Part shown: piece by piece, positions 8,715 to 16,965 of the stretch
Position numbering within the stretch: the stretch's first letter is position 1
How the letters are laid out: each line of letters begins with the position of its first letter
Source of the DNA: Paenibacillus nuruki
Lineage (GTDB): Bacteria; Bacillota; Bacilli; Paenibacillales; Paenibacillaceae
Direction of reading: 5' to 3'
NCBI RefSeq assembly: GCF_001721045.1
Contig: NZ_MDER01000032.1
Span: forward strand, 1 to 64,000
Length of the DNA stretch: 64,000 bases
The notes under the pieces: model-generated
Told to the model about the DNA's origin: nothing
Databases searched by the model: none
Seen by the model: only the letters and a program-made list of their open reading frames with translations
Position numbers and translations under genes: made by a program

Positions 8715-8884
8715 CAGCGCTTGGTACCATAAGCGCGACCAAGTACAATCAAAAAGTGATTTTTGCGCCAGCAAAATATCTTACAACCCGCGCTTGGCAC
8801 CATAAGCGCGACCCAGTACAATCAAAAAGTGATTTTTGCGCCAGCAAAATATCTTACGACCAGCGCTTGGCACCATAAGCGCGA
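8715..8884. repeat. Hairpin repeat array, locus 1: A-B-A-B-A with 73-bp period
   Basis: Three copies of element A, GCGCTTGGyACCATAAGCGC, lie at 8717-8736, 8790-8809 and 8863-8882. Two copies of element B, GATTTTTGCGCCAGCAAAAT with trailing ATC, lie at 8758-8780 and 8831-8853. The period is exactly 73 bp. A is a hairpin (GCGCTT/AAGCGC, 8-base loop) and B is a second, imperfect hairpin (GATTTTTGC against GCAAAATATC). The linker AGTACAATCAAAAA is identical between units. The array fills the space between the convergent GH65 and corA genes. The same A and B elements recur at 33087-33179. Copy 1 differs at one base (T for C in the loop). Confidence 0.95.
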
Positions 8885-8895
8885 CCAAGTACAAT

Positions 8896-8946
8896 CAAAA
8901 AAAGCTGTCCTTGTTCATCATATGACGATGAATAAGGGCAGCTTTA
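8896..8946 (-). terminator. Terminator for corA
   Basis: Read on the minus strand, AAAGCTGCCCTTATTCATC pairs with GATGAACAAGGACAGCTTT over almost 19 bp, followed by a T-run. It lies just beyond the corA stop and borders the repeat array. Confidence 0.85.
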
Positions 8947-8952
8947 ATCTTT

Positions 8953-9888
8953 TCAGATCCAATCTTTTTTGCGGAAGGTGAAAAACATCGTTAGACCTAA
9001 CGTGATCATAATCCCGATAACGAGCGGATAACCGAAGCGCCAATGTAATTCAGGCATATCTTCAAAGTTCATCCCATAAATACCGGTAATCACAGTCAAT
9101 GGCATAAATATTGTTGTAATAGCTGTAAAGACACGCATAATTTCATTCGCTCGATTCGAAATACTGGACTGATAAGCTTCTCGTAAGTTACCCATCAGAT
9201 CGCGGAACGTATCGAACATCTCAGAGACTTTGACAGCATTTTCGTATACGTCACTGAAATATTTTTGCAATTGATCGTCAATTAAGCGTAAGTCTTTTTT
9301 GTTCAATGTATTGATCACTTCACGCTGTGGTCCCAATACACGCTTGAGCCATAGAATTTCTCCACGTAGACCAATAATTTCATTCAAATGCGACTTTTTG
9401 GTATGCATCAATATATTTTCTTCCAACAGTTCGATCTGATCTTCAATCCGATCACCAACAGCGAAGTAATTATCAACCACCAGATCGACTAATAAATACA
9501 TAAATTTATCGGCGCGACTCACTTCTTCTTCCCATAAAATGGGCTTGAGTACACGTAACTCATTAATTTTCTGCTTGGTGACTGTAATGATATAATGCCG
9601 TCCTAGAAAAATATTCAAGGCGCGCAAAAAAATCTCTTCGTTATCAAAACGAATACTGTTCACAACAATAAAGTAATGACTTTCATAAATCTCGATCTTC
9701 GGGCGTTGTTCTTCTTCACTTAGACAATCTTCTACAGCCAGATCATGGAGCATAAAGAGCGGTTGTAGTTCAATCAAATCTTCTAAATCTGCATCGATCC
9801 AATAAAATCCTTCTTCAGGTGCAATCAGTGTGTCGGTAATATTTTCTACTGGAGTGAATGCTCCAGCATTGACGTGCCGAACTTTCAT
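8953..9888 (-). CDS. corA: CorA-family Mg2+/Co2+ channel
   Basis: A 311-residue CorA-type divalent cation channel (magnesium, possibly cobalt). A long acidic/helical cytoplasmic domain is followed by two C-terminal membrane helices, with the selectivity signature YGMNFEDMPEL between them (GMN followed by the acidic loop). The C-terminus FTFRKKDWI carries the positive tail usual for CorA. The ATG follows GGGGTAGAACACA on the minus strand, an acceptable RBS. It is transcribed alone, convergent with the GH65 gene, and ends at a long terminator. A 40-codon ORF lies in its upstream region and could be a leader peptide. Confidence 0.93.
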   Translation of the reverse strand: MKVRHVNAGAFTPVENITDTLIAPEEGFYWIDADLEDLIELQPLFMLHDLAVEDCLSEEEQRPKIEIYESHYFIVVNSIRFDNEEIFLRALNIFLGRHYIITVTKQKINELRVLKPILWEEEVSRADKFMYLLVDLVVDNYFAVGDRIEDQIELLEENILMHTKKSHLNEIIGLRGEILWLKRVLGPQREVINTLNKKDLRLIDDQLQKYFSDVYENAVKVSEMFDTFRDLMGNLREAYQSSISNRANEIMRVFTAITTIFMPLTVITGIYGMNFEDMPELHWRFGYPLVIGIMITLGLTMFFTFRKKDWI

Positions 9889-9967
9889 TGTGTTCTACCC
9901 CTTTATTATGAAATGAGCAGGGAAAGAAGCGGCAACCGCACACTTATTTACAAAGCTTCGCTATAAT

Positions 9968-10090
9968 TTATGAAAAACGGAGAAGATTTTTCAATAATGG
10001 CGCGTTACTCAAGTGCCCTATGGTTGTCGTTTGTTTCCTGCAATTTGTCCATCCGTCCTGCTGCCAACTGGGCCTCGGGTCGCCTTCCAT
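9968..10090 (-). CDS. Possible leader peptide / small ORF upstream of corA
   Basis: A 40-codon ORF ending 79 bases before the corA start, beginning MEGDPRPSWQQDGWTNC. An AGAGGTG ribosome binding site lies about nine bases upstream of its ATG (10090). The segment is clearly more GC-rich than the flanking AT-rich intergenic DNA. It is not similar to a protein I know. It may be a regulatory leader ORF, or the coding look may be accidental within a structured 5' UTR. Salmonella corA is preceded by the short leader ORF corL, which is a functional precedent only, not a homology claim. Confidence 0.35.
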   Translation of the reverse strand: MEGDPRPSWQQDGWTNCRKQTTTIGHLSNAPLLKNLLRFS

Positions 10091-10264
10091 TTTGAAATTC
10101 ACCTCTTTGTTATCTATATATTTATGAAAACTATGAAAAAACGTCAAATACTTGTTAAGTATACCGTGGTCATGGAAGCCTTTCAAGCTTAAATAAGAAT
10201 CCTGCTTGGAAATCAACCAATACAGTTACCAACAACCTATTTATCGGTTCAAAACAAGACATTT
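10091..10264. other. Intergenic DNA between corA leader and metA promoter
   Basis: AT-rich non-coding DNA holding the divergent promoters for corA (minus) and metA (plus). No further gene or clear repeat seen. Confidence 0.5.
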
Positions 10265-10274
10265 TTGACAGCAC

Positions 10275-10302
10275 TTGACGACAGACGGTAGAATAGTATA
10301 AA
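10275..10302 (+). promoter_or_regulatory. Sigma-A promoter of the SAM-riboswitch met operon
   Basis: TTGACG (10275-10280) and TATAAA (10297-10302) with a 16-base spacer, 54 bases upstream of the S-box. An alternative -35 TTGACA is at 10265-10270. Confidence 0.55.
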
Positions 10303-10355
10303 TTATGGTATAAGAAAAGTATTGAATTAATGTAATTACAAATTGAATAAGCAAA

Positions 10356-10491
10356 TCTTATCAAGAGCAGGTGGAGGGACTAGCCCGATGAAACCCGGCA
10401 ACCGGCGGTATGACCGCACGGTGCTAATTCTTGCAGAGATATAAGTTTGAGAGCATTATTTTAGACTTAATATCTGCTGACAGATGAGAGA
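10356..10491 (+). ncRNA. SAM-I (S-box) riboswitch
   Basis: The conserved S-box core is present: CTTATCAAGAGCAGGTGGAG at the 5' side, then GGGACTAGCCCGATGAAACC, CGGCAACC, and ACGGTGCTAATTCTTGCAG with closing CAGATGAGAG. P1 pairs CTTATC (from 10357) with GATGAG. SAM binding should favour the downstream terminator and shut off metA-metI-metC when methionine/SAM is abundant. Confidence 0.97.
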
Positions 10492-10519
10492 GGCGTCTAT
10501 TATATACGCGACGATATCG

Positions 10520-10560
10520 CAAATGACCTTTCTCAAGTATCAGGAGAAAGGTCATTTTTG
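10520..10560 (+). terminator. Riboswitch-controlled terminator before metA
   Basis: AAATGACCTTTCTC pairs with GGAGAAAGGTCATTT, followed by T residues. It is the expression platform of the S-box leader and lies 66 bases before metA. Confidence 0.9.
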
Positions 10561-10626
10561 TATATACGCATAATGAAGCTTTCTCCTGAATGATAAGAAA
10601 TACACACATCCAAGGAGTGAATGAAG

Positions 10627-11568
10627 ATGCCAATTAAGATTCCGGATAGCTTACCCGCCAAAGAAGTATTAACAGGTGAAAATATTTTCGTCATGGACGA
10701 CAGTCAAGCTTTTCAACAGGATATTCGTCCATTACGGATTGCTATTTTAAATCTAATGCCTACGAAAGAAACAACCGAAACCCAATTATTGCGCTTGCTA
10801 GGAAATAGTCCGCTTCAAATCGATATTTATTTATTACATGCGCAATCGCATACATCGAAGAATACATCTACTGAATATTTGAACTTATTTTATAAAACGT
10901 TTGAAGAAGTCAAACATCTTCGTTTTGATGGTCTGGTCGTGACCGGTGCTCCTGTAGAAACGATGGATTTTGAAGATGTGAATTATTGGGAAGAGATTCA
11001 AGATATTTTTGATTGGAGTAAAAAGAACGTCACTTCAACCATGCATATCTGTTGGGCTTCACAAGCAGGTCTTTATCATCATTTCGGCGTACCCAAAGTA
11101 GATTTGGAAGAAAAATGTTTTGGTGTATTTCCACATACTTTAAATAAAGAAAATGTAAAATTACTACGAGGATTTGATGAGTTATACTTTGCGCCTCATT
11201 CTCGTCATACCGAAGTACGTCATGAAGATATTGCCAAGATTCCTGAATTAGAAATCCTATCAGAATCAGAAGAAGCTGGCGTATATCTAGCGGCAACCAA
11301 AGACGGCAGTCAAATTTTTGTAACAGGGCATTCGGAATATGATCCATTGTCACTGAAATGGGAATATGAACGTGATATCGCAAAAGGAATGGATGTCGCA
11401 CCACCAAAAAATTATTTTCCAAATAATGATCCATCGCGTACACCACCATCCACATGGCGTGCGCATGCGAACTTATTATTTTCCAACTGGCTCAATTATT
11501 ATGTATACCAAGAAACACCGTATGATTTGGAAAGTGCTAAAGCTGAAGCTGGTAATTACTGTATCTAA
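10627..11568 (+). CDS. metA: Homoserine O-acyltransferase MetA (predicted acetyl-CoA type)
   Basis: A 313-residue MetA that acylates L-homoserine, the first committed step to methionine. The catalytic Cys142 lies in [10 protein letters not shown] and the His-Glu pair in VTGHSEYD. Residue 111, in [11 protein letters not shown], is Glu; the MetA literature reports that Glu111 favours acetyl-CoA (B. cereus) and Gly111 favours succinyl-CoA (E. coli). The product is therefore probably O-acetylhomoserine despite the usual name homoserine O-succinyltransferase. AAGGAG at 10612-10617 is nine bases before ATG 10627 and only three before ATG 10621, and MPIKIPD matches the usual N-terminus. First gene of the S-box operon. 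Confidence 0.95.
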   Translation: MPIKIPDSLPAKEVLTGENIFVMDDSQAFQQDIRPLRIAILNLMPTKETTETQLLRLLGNSPLQIDIYLLHAQSHTSKNTSTEYLNLFYKTFEEVKHLRFDGLVVTGAPVETMDFEDVNYWEEIQDIFDWSKKNVTSTMHICWASQAGLYHHFGVPKVDLEEKCFGVFPHTLNKENVKLLRGFDELYFAPHSRHTEVRHEDIAKIPELEILSESEEAGVYLAATKDGSQIFVTGHSEYDPLSLKWEYERDIAKGMDVAPPKNYFPNNDPSRTPPSTWRAHANLLFSNWLNYYVYQETPYDLESAKAEAGNYCI

Positions 11569-11616
11569 ATTTGTGATAAACCCAATCGATTGTTATTCCA
11601 GAGGAGGAATTATAGT

Positions 11617-12807
11617 ATGACGGATCATCATTCAAGCGAACGAACTCTTAACATTGAAAGCAGATTGGCACAGATCGGTTCTATCAATGAACCGACAACC
11701 GGAGCGATTAATTTTCCTATTTATCAATCGACCGCATTCCGTCATCCCGCTCTTGGTAAAAGTACAGGCTTTGATTATATTCGTACAACCAATCCAACTC
11801 GTGCTGTACTTGAACAAGCCGCAGCAGCATTAGAATCAGCAGATGCAGGATTTGCCTGTAGTTCCGGTATGGCTGCTTTGCAAACGATCTTTGCGCTGTT
11901 CGGTCAGGGAGATCATCTGGTCGTATCGCTTGATCTGTATGGCGGCACATATCGTCTTTTGGAACGTATTTTATCCAAATTTGGAGTAACTGCTTCTTAT
12001 GTAGATACCAATGATCTAGAAGCATTAGAAAAAATAGTCCAACCCAATACCAAAGCTGTATTTATCGAGACGCCAACCAATCCTTTAATGATGGTAACTG
12101 ATATTCAAGCCGTTGCTACATGGGCGAAAAGTCATCAATTGCTGACGATCGTTGATAACACGCTGTTGACTCCTTTTTTCCAGCGTCCGATTGAACTGGG
12201 AGCAGATATTGTGATTCATAGTGCTACCAAATATCTAGGTGGACATAATGATGTGTTAGCAGGATTGATTATGACCAAAGGGGAAGAGTTATCTGCTGAA
12301 ATGGCTTTTCTACACAACTCGATCGGAGCTGTGTTGTCCCCAACCGATTCGTATCAATTAATGCGTGGAATGAAAACATTAGCATTGCGGATGGAGCGTC
12401 ATGAATACAATGCAACAGCCATGGCTAAGCATTTAGTAGATCATCCACAAATTGCCGAAGTGTTTTATCCAGCATTACCTGATCATCCGGGCTATGATGT
12501 CCAGAACCGCCAATCTAGCGGAAATACAGGTATCTTTTCGTTTAAAGTGAAAGATGCACGTTATATTGAACCGATTTTGCGTAGTATTCAATTGATTGCT
12601 TTTGCTGAAAGTTTAGGCGGAGTTGAATCGTTAATGACATATCCAACAGTACAAACACATGCTGATATTCCAACGGAGATTCGCGAAGCGATAGGTGTTG
12701 ATGATCGTCTTTTACGCTTTTCTGTAGGGATTGAGCATATTGATGATCTGATCGCCGATCTAGATCAAGCACTGGAAGTTGCGCGTATTGAAGTAGAAGG
12801 AGTGTGA
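11617..12807 (+). CDS. metI: Cystathionine gamma-synthase / O-acetylhomoserine sulfhydrylase (MetI)
   Basis: A 396-residue PLP enzyme of the Cys/Met metabolism family, expected to join O-acetylhomoserine with cysteine (cystathionine) or with sulfide (homocysteine), as B. subtilis MetI does. Visible features: FDYIRTTNPTR, CSSGMAALQ, the pyridine-binding VDNTLLTPF, and the PLP Lys in HSATKYLGGHNDV. GAGGAGG at 11601-11607 precedes ATG 11617; the upstream in-frame ATG at 11590 lies before the RBS and is not used. It is cytoplasmic, second in the met operon, and only six bases separate it from metC. Confidence 0.92.
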   Translation: MTDHHSSERTLNIESRLAQIGSINEPTTGAINFPIYQSTAFRHPALGKSTGFDYIRTTNPTRAVLEQAAAALESADAGFACSSGMAALQTIFALFGQGDHLVVSLDLYGGTYRLLERILSKFGVTASYVDTNDLEALEKIVQPNTKAVFIETPTNPLMMVTDIQAVATWAKSHQLLTIVDNTLLTPFFQRPIELGADIVIHSATKYLGGHNDVLAGLIMTKGEELSAEMAFLHNSIGAVLSPTDSYQLMRGMKTLALRMERHEYNATAMAKHLVDHPQIAEVFYPALPDHPGYDVQNRQSSGNTGIFSFKVKDARYIEPILRSIQLIAFAESLGGVESLMTYPTVQTHADIPTEIREAIGVDDRLLRFSVGIEHIDDLIADLDQALEVARIEVEGV

Positions 12808-12813
12808 TCGAGT

Positions 12814-13980
12814 ATGGCATATTCTTCAGATCATTCATCTTCTCGCAAAATCGATACTAAACTAATTCATTTTGGGGCTGCTTTTGATAAAGCAACAGGC
12901 GCATCGAGTGTACCGATCTATCAGGCGTCTACTTTCCACCAAGAAGATATCTCTAATCCGCCACTTCATGATTATAGTCGTTCAGGTAACCCAACTCGTC
13001 AAGCATTGGAAGATTATATTGCTTTGCTAGAAGGAGGAGCCAAAGGATATGCTTTTGCTTCAGGAATGGCAGCGATCTCGACTGCATTTCTGATTCTATC
13101 TGCTGGTGATCATGTGATTGTGACTGAAGATGTATATGGTGGAACGTATCGCTTTTTGACTACAGTATTGAATCGAATGAATATTGAGATTAGCTTTGTA
13201 GATATGACCGATCTGGATCAAGTGAAACATGCACTTCGTCCGAATACAAGAGCGGTCTATATGGAGACTCCTTCGAACCCTACATTGAAAATTACAGATA
13301 TCGGCGCTGTAACGGCTTGGGCGAAAGAACATCATCTGCTGACCATGGTAGACAATACGTTTATGACCCCTTATTATCAGCGTCCGATTGAAATGGGTGT
13401 CGATATTGTTCTGCATAGTGCTACCAAGTTCTTGGGTGGACATAGTGATGTGCTTGCAGGACTTGCGGTTGCTCGCACACCTGAGATTGGAGCTCAACTG
13501 AAGCATTTACAAAATGGACTAGGAACAGTACTTGGTCCTCAAGATTGTTGGTTATTGATTCGTGGCATGAAGACACTTGCCGCAAGAATGAATCATTCTG
13601 AAAAAAGTACAGCCAAGCTAGCACAATGGTTGAATGAACGTGATGATATTGAAGCTGTCTATTATCCGGGATTAGAAAGTCATCCAGGAGCAACTATTCA
13701 TGCTTCTCAATCTTCAGGAGCAGGTTCTGTGCTTTCTTTTGATGTAGGTTCAGGCGAGCGTGCCAAAAAAGTACTTGATAACGTTCAGATCCCTTTAGTC
13801 GCTGTGAGTTTAGGAGCTGTTGAAAGTATTTTATCTTATCCAGCAACAATGTCTCATGCTGCTATGGGTGAAGGAGTACGCAAAGAACGTGGAATAACGG
13901 ATGGGCTACTGCGCTTCTCTGTAGGCTTGGAAGATATTGACGATCTGATTGCTGATCTGGAGCAAGCTTTGCAAGAGTAA
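12814..13980 (+). CDS. metC: Cystathionine beta-lyase (MetC-type, possibly also gamma-lyase)
   Basis: A 388-residue PLP enzyme of the same family as its neighbour MetI and clearly its paralogue (shared GGTYR, NPT, SATK and EDIDDLIADL segments). It would cleave cystathionine to homocysteine, pyruvate and ammonia. PLP Lys lies in HSATKFLGGHSDV; other landmarks are YSRSGNPTRQALE and VDNTFMTPY. The beta- or gamma-lyase choice within the MetC/MetB group rests on context: following MetA and MetI under an S-box it completes transsulfuration to homocysteine. The ATG lies six bases after metI, with GGAG inside the metI end. Confidence 0.9.
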   Translation: MAYSSDHSSSRKIDTKLIHFGAAFDKATGASSVPIYQASTFHQEDISNPPLHDYSRSGNPTRQALEDYIALLEGGAKGYAFASGMAAISTAFLILSAGDHVIVTEDVYGGTYRFLTTVLNRMNIEISFVDMTDLDQVKHALRPNTRAVYMETPSNPTLKITDIGAVTAWAKEHHLLTMVDNTFMTPYYQRPIEMGVDIVLHSATKFLGGHSDVLAGLAVARTPEIGAQLKHLQNGLGTVLGPQDCWLLIRGMKTLAARMNHSEKSTAKLAQWLNERDDIEAVYYPGLESHPGATIHASQSSGAGSVLSFDVGSGERAKKVLDNVQIPLVAVSLGAVESILSYPATMSHAAMGEGVRKERGITDGLLRFSVGLEDIDDLIADLEQALQE

Positions 13981-13998
13981 CAAATACAAACCAAAAAG

Positions 13999-14033
13999 AA
14001 ATAGACCGCCTGTAACAAGGAACCGGTCTATTT
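13999..14033 (+). terminator. Hairpin after metC (probable terminator)
   Basis: AAATAGACCG pairs perfectly with CGGTCTATTT around a 15-base loop. Only a short T-run follows, so it may act with the stronger terminator downstream. Confidence 0.55.
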
Positions 14034-14086
14034 CAACAAATTAGATCTACCTGAACTGCCGACTGCTCTTAAAGCAGACTGTTACC

Positions 14087-14126
14087 AAGCAGGAAAGATG
14101 TTAGCGCATCTTTTCTGCTTTTTTTA
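14087..14126 (+). terminator. Second terminator after the met operon
   Basis: AAGCAGGAAAGATG pairs with CATCTTTTCTGCTT with one G-T pair, followed by five or more T residues. Confidence 0.75.
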
Positions 14127-14436
14127 TAGCCTACATTTTAGAATCAACAAAGATCTGATGTATAATATCATGTTGTATATAGTCATTCTATATCATACTC
14201 TAAAATGAAAATAAATTATTTTCAAACTCTAAAATCGCTAAATCCCTTTATTTAATCAGCATTTATTGTATATCATATGTATAATTATTCTTAAAAAATA
14301 TCACCTTCCTGTCACACGACACGACTATTTTTCATTTGTGAAATATGGTACGATAAATGTGTTGTCATTATTTCAATTTTTAGATATGCATTTTGTGCCT
14401 AAATGGGTTATATATAGGACAATGCTCAAATTCACC
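14127..14436. other. AT-rich intergenic region before mqnC
   Basis: About 310 bases without a supported gene. A 61-codon frame here has no ribosome binding site and a low-complexity sequence. It probably holds the mqnC promoter, which I could not place with confidence. Confidence 0.5.
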
Positions 14437-14461
14437 TTCAGACACCAGTAAGATGTCTGAA
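14437..14461 (+). promoter_or_regulatory. Perfect inverted repeat in the mqnC leader
   Basis: TTCAGACA (14437-14444) and TGTCTGAA (14454-14461) form a perfect 8-bp stem with a 9-base loop, ending eight bases before the GGGAGG ribosome binding site. It could be an operator or an RNA element affecting translation. Confidence 0.4.
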
Positions 14462-14482
14462 TAGGATAAGGGAGGCTGCAAT

Positions 14483-15619
14483 ATGAGCGCGGTAAACCGT
14501 ATCTTGGAAAAAGCCGAACGGGGCGAACGCTTAGATTTAGAAGAAACTATTATGCTATATGAGTCCGATGAGATCGAGAAAATGGGGCATGTAGCCAATC
14601 AATTAATGTTACGCAAAAATCCAGATCCGATTACAACTTTTGTAATTGGGCGTAATGTTAACTATACGAATGTCTGCGACGTTTTTTGTCGTTTCTGTGC
14701 TTTCTATCGTAGCCCGAATTCGAAAGAGGGTTATGTATTATCGGATGAAGTGATTTTGCAGAAAATTCAGGAAACCGAAGATGTGAACGGAACTGAAATT
14801 TTGATGCAAGGTGGAGTGAATCCAAATCTTCCTTTCGAATACTATATCGATCTATTGAAAAAGATTAAAAAGAACTTCCCTAACATTACGATGCACTCTT
14901 TCTCACCTGCTGAGATTATGAAAATGAAAGAAATCTCAGGCATGTCGCTCGAAGAGACTGTACGTGCAATTCATGAAGCTGGACTTGATTCATTGCCAGG
15001 TGGCGGTGGAGAAATTCTGGATGATCGTACTCGTCGTAAAATCAGCCGTTTGAAAGGTTCATGGCGTGATTGGATGGACGTTATGCAGACAGCTCACAAA
15101 ATTGGGATGAACACAACAGCTACGATGGTTATTGGATTCGGAGAATCGATGGAAGAACGTGCACTTCATTTATTACGTGTACGTGAAGCACAAGATGAAT
15201 GTATCCGTAATAGTTATGATTCTGAAGGCTTCCTTGCTTTTATTTCGTGGACATTCCAACCGGATAACACCAATATGAAAGCTGAAAAGCAAACTCCAGA
15301 ACAATATCTTAAAAATGTAGCGATTAGTCGTATTGTGCTCGATAATATCAAGCATTTCCAATCTTCATGGGTAACGATGGGACCTGAAGTGGGTAAAATG
15401 TCACTTCATTATGGATGTGACGACTTCGGTAGTACGATGATGGAAGAAAATGTAGTTTCTGCGGCGGGTACCACGCATAAAGTGAATATTGAGCAAACAT
15501 TGCAGATTATTCGTGAAGCTGGCAAAATTCCGGCTCAACGTGATACGAAGTACAATATCCTTAAAGTGTTTAATGATGAAAGTCAAAAAGTCGCTCATGA
15601 CTTTATTATGCAGAACTAA
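14483..15619 (+). CDS. mqnC: Cyclic dehypoxanthinyl futalosine synthase MqnC
   Basis: A 378-residue radical SAM enzyme of the CofH/MqnC/MqnE group. The 4Fe-4S motif is in VCDVFCRFCAFYR (CxxxCxxC). Further features are EILMQGGVNP, HSFSPAEI, and GLDSLPGGGGEI, typical of MqnC, which cyclises dehypoxanthine futalosine in the futalosine route to menaquinone. Full length. GGGAGG at 14470-14475 sets ATG 14483. It is monocistronic, flanked by terminators, with no other mqn gene in the window. MqnE is the nearest alternative, but the length and the PGGGGEI segment favour MqnC. Confidence 0.88.
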   Translation: MSAVNRILEKAERGERLDLEETIMLYESDEIEKMGHVANQLMLRKNPDPITTFVIGRNVNYTNVCDVFCRFCAFYRSPNSKEGYVLSDEVILQKIQETEDVNGTEILMQGGVNPNLPFEYYIDLLKKIKKNFPNITMHSFSPAEIMKMKEISGMSLEETVRAIHEAGLDSLPGGGGEILDDRTRRKISRLKGSWRDWMDVMQTAHKIGMNTTATMVIGFGESMEERALHLLRVREAQDECIRNSYDSEGFLAFISWTFQPDNTNMKAEKQTPEQYLKNVAISRIVLDNIKHFQSSWVTMGPEVGKMSLHYGCDDFGSTMMEENVVSAAGTTHKVNIEQTLQIIREAGKIPAQRDTKYNILKVFNDESQKVAHDFIMQN

Positions 15620-15634
15620 TCAACAGATATAAAT

Positions 15635-15680
15635 AAAAAAGCTCAACGATCCTTTTAAAGGGACCGTTGAGCTTTTTTTG
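15635..15680. terminator. Bidirectional terminator between mqnC and nitronate monooxygenase
   Basis: AAAAAAGCTCAACGATCC and GGGACCGTTGAGCTTTTTTT pair with A-run and T-run on both sides, so it can serve both convergent genes. Confidence 0.85.
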
Positions 15681-15728
15681 TAGTTCATTTAACTATACAA
15701 AAGATATTGTTGTAATACTGAAGTTATA

Positions 15729-16700
15729 TTATTGTGGAATACCTACTGCTAATTCATCAACCACTTCTTGTACCGTTTGGATTTGCTTGATTGGTGTAAT
15801 CCCAGTCCCTAAGGTAATAATACCACCTTCACCAATACCATCAAGCATCCCTATACGTATAGCACTCGAACCACCAGAAGCACTAGCAATTTCTTCACGA
15901 GAGGCGCCTTGCTTGTCCATTTCGACTAATTTCTCAACAAGTGGGGTAGATAATGAACGATAATATGCTGGCAAAGTACGGTAAAGTAATAAATCAGATG
16001 CAGATGAATCGACGATCTTTTGCTTTACAGATTGTGCTGCCGGATTTTCAATCGTAGGAATAAAGCGACTTCCCAAAAAGACACCTTCCGCACCTAAAGC
16101 AAAAGCACTGGCTACGCCACGAGCATCACCAATTCCACCCGCAGATACTACAGGAATATCCAGCACATCGACAATCATAGGAGTCATAGCAAATGTACCA
16201 ATAACACTGGTTGGTAAAGTTCCACCTTCATCAAATCCTGTCACTACATAGACATCTACACCCATAGCTTGAGCAGATTTGGCATCTTCAAAAGTTGGGT
16301 TTAAAGGGCGGTAAACAATTTTAATATTGGCTTCTTTTAATGGATTTAGAATCTTTTCAGATAATGTTCCTTCAACACCATTGAGAAGAACGACTTTTAC
16401 ATCTTCTTCAATAATAATTTCCAAAATAGGCCAGGTGTACTTCAAATCTCCATCTACAATAATTGTGGAACCAAATGGCTTATCGGTTAGTTCTTTGGTT
16501 TTACGAATCTCACGGCGCATCCGTTCTGCTGTTTCTTTTGAAGAAGTGGTTATCGTTGTCTGACCTGCATTAGGACCCAGAATCCCCAACCCGCCTGCAT
16601 TACTTACAGCAGCTACAAATTCAGCATTTGTAATCCAGCTCATCGGTCCTTGTATAATAGGTTTCTCAATTCCAAGAATATGGGCTACACGATTGCTCAT
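15729..16700 (-). CDS. Nitronate monooxygenase / FMN-dependent 2-nitropropane dioxygenase family
   Basis: A 323-residue FMN-binding TIM-barrel protein of the nitronate monooxygenase/FabK family. Visible motifs: KPIIQGPMSWIT at the N-terminus, SNAGGLGILGP, VVSAGGIGDARG and ALGAEGVFLGSRF in the phosphate-binding part. Nitronate monooxygenases detoxify propionate 3-nitronate; FabK homologues reduce enoyl-ACP, and sequence alone does not settle which. Minus-strand GGAAGGA precedes ATG 16700, so a ten-residue upstream extension to 16730 is not used. It is transcribed in the same direction as the ABM gene and divergent from a LysR gene, suggesting a LysR-regulated detoxification unit. Confidence 0.82.
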   Translation of the reverse strand: MSNRVAHILGIEKPIIQGPMSWITNAEFVAAVSNAGGLGILGPNAGQTTITTSSKETAERMRREIRKTKELTDKPFGSTIIVDGDLKYTWPILEIIIEEDVKVVLLNGVEGTLSEKILNPLKEANIKIVYRPLNPTFEDAKSAQAMGVDVYVVTGFDEGGTLPTSVIGTFAMTPMIVDVLDIPVVSAGGIGDARGVASAFALGAEGVFLGSRFIPTIENPAAQSVKQKIVDSSASDLLLYRTLPAYYRSLSTPLVEKLVEMDKQGASREEIASASGGSSAIRIGMLDGIGEGGIITLGTGITPIKQIQTVQEVVDELAVGIPQ

Positions 16701-16965
16701 TGTATTCATCCTTCCACTCAAGTGATTCACTATAATAGTTAGCCTATTAATGATTTAGTCGTATGTAGACTAATAAGAAGCTGTAAAATCATCATATATT
16801 TGAATGTTTTGTTTGAGAAGAAGGCAATTTTAATGAACATAGTACATATTTTTGTACTTTTAGATCGTTAGCGAGATGTTTTGAGAAAAATAGAAATACA
16901 GGATGTTTAGAGAACTTTCATATATTAAAAAGAAACAACGATGTATGGTAGATAGACTTTAAAAT

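Noticed and set aside
8715-8884. The 73-bp repeats as a CRISPR array
   Set aside because: The spaced units are identical, not variable, and each contains two hairpins; there is no cas gene in the window.
8763-8981. Frame of 72 codons over the repeat array and corA end
   Set aside because: It follows the tandem repeat and shadows the corA coding strand; no ribosome binding site.
9960-10100. Mg2+ M-box riboswitch in the corA leader
   Set aside because: The GC-rich leader does not show the conserved M-box start and core I would expect.
14266-14451. 61-codon frame upstream of mqnC
   Set aside because: No ribosome binding site, low-complexity sequence, and it overlaps the mqnC leader hairpin.
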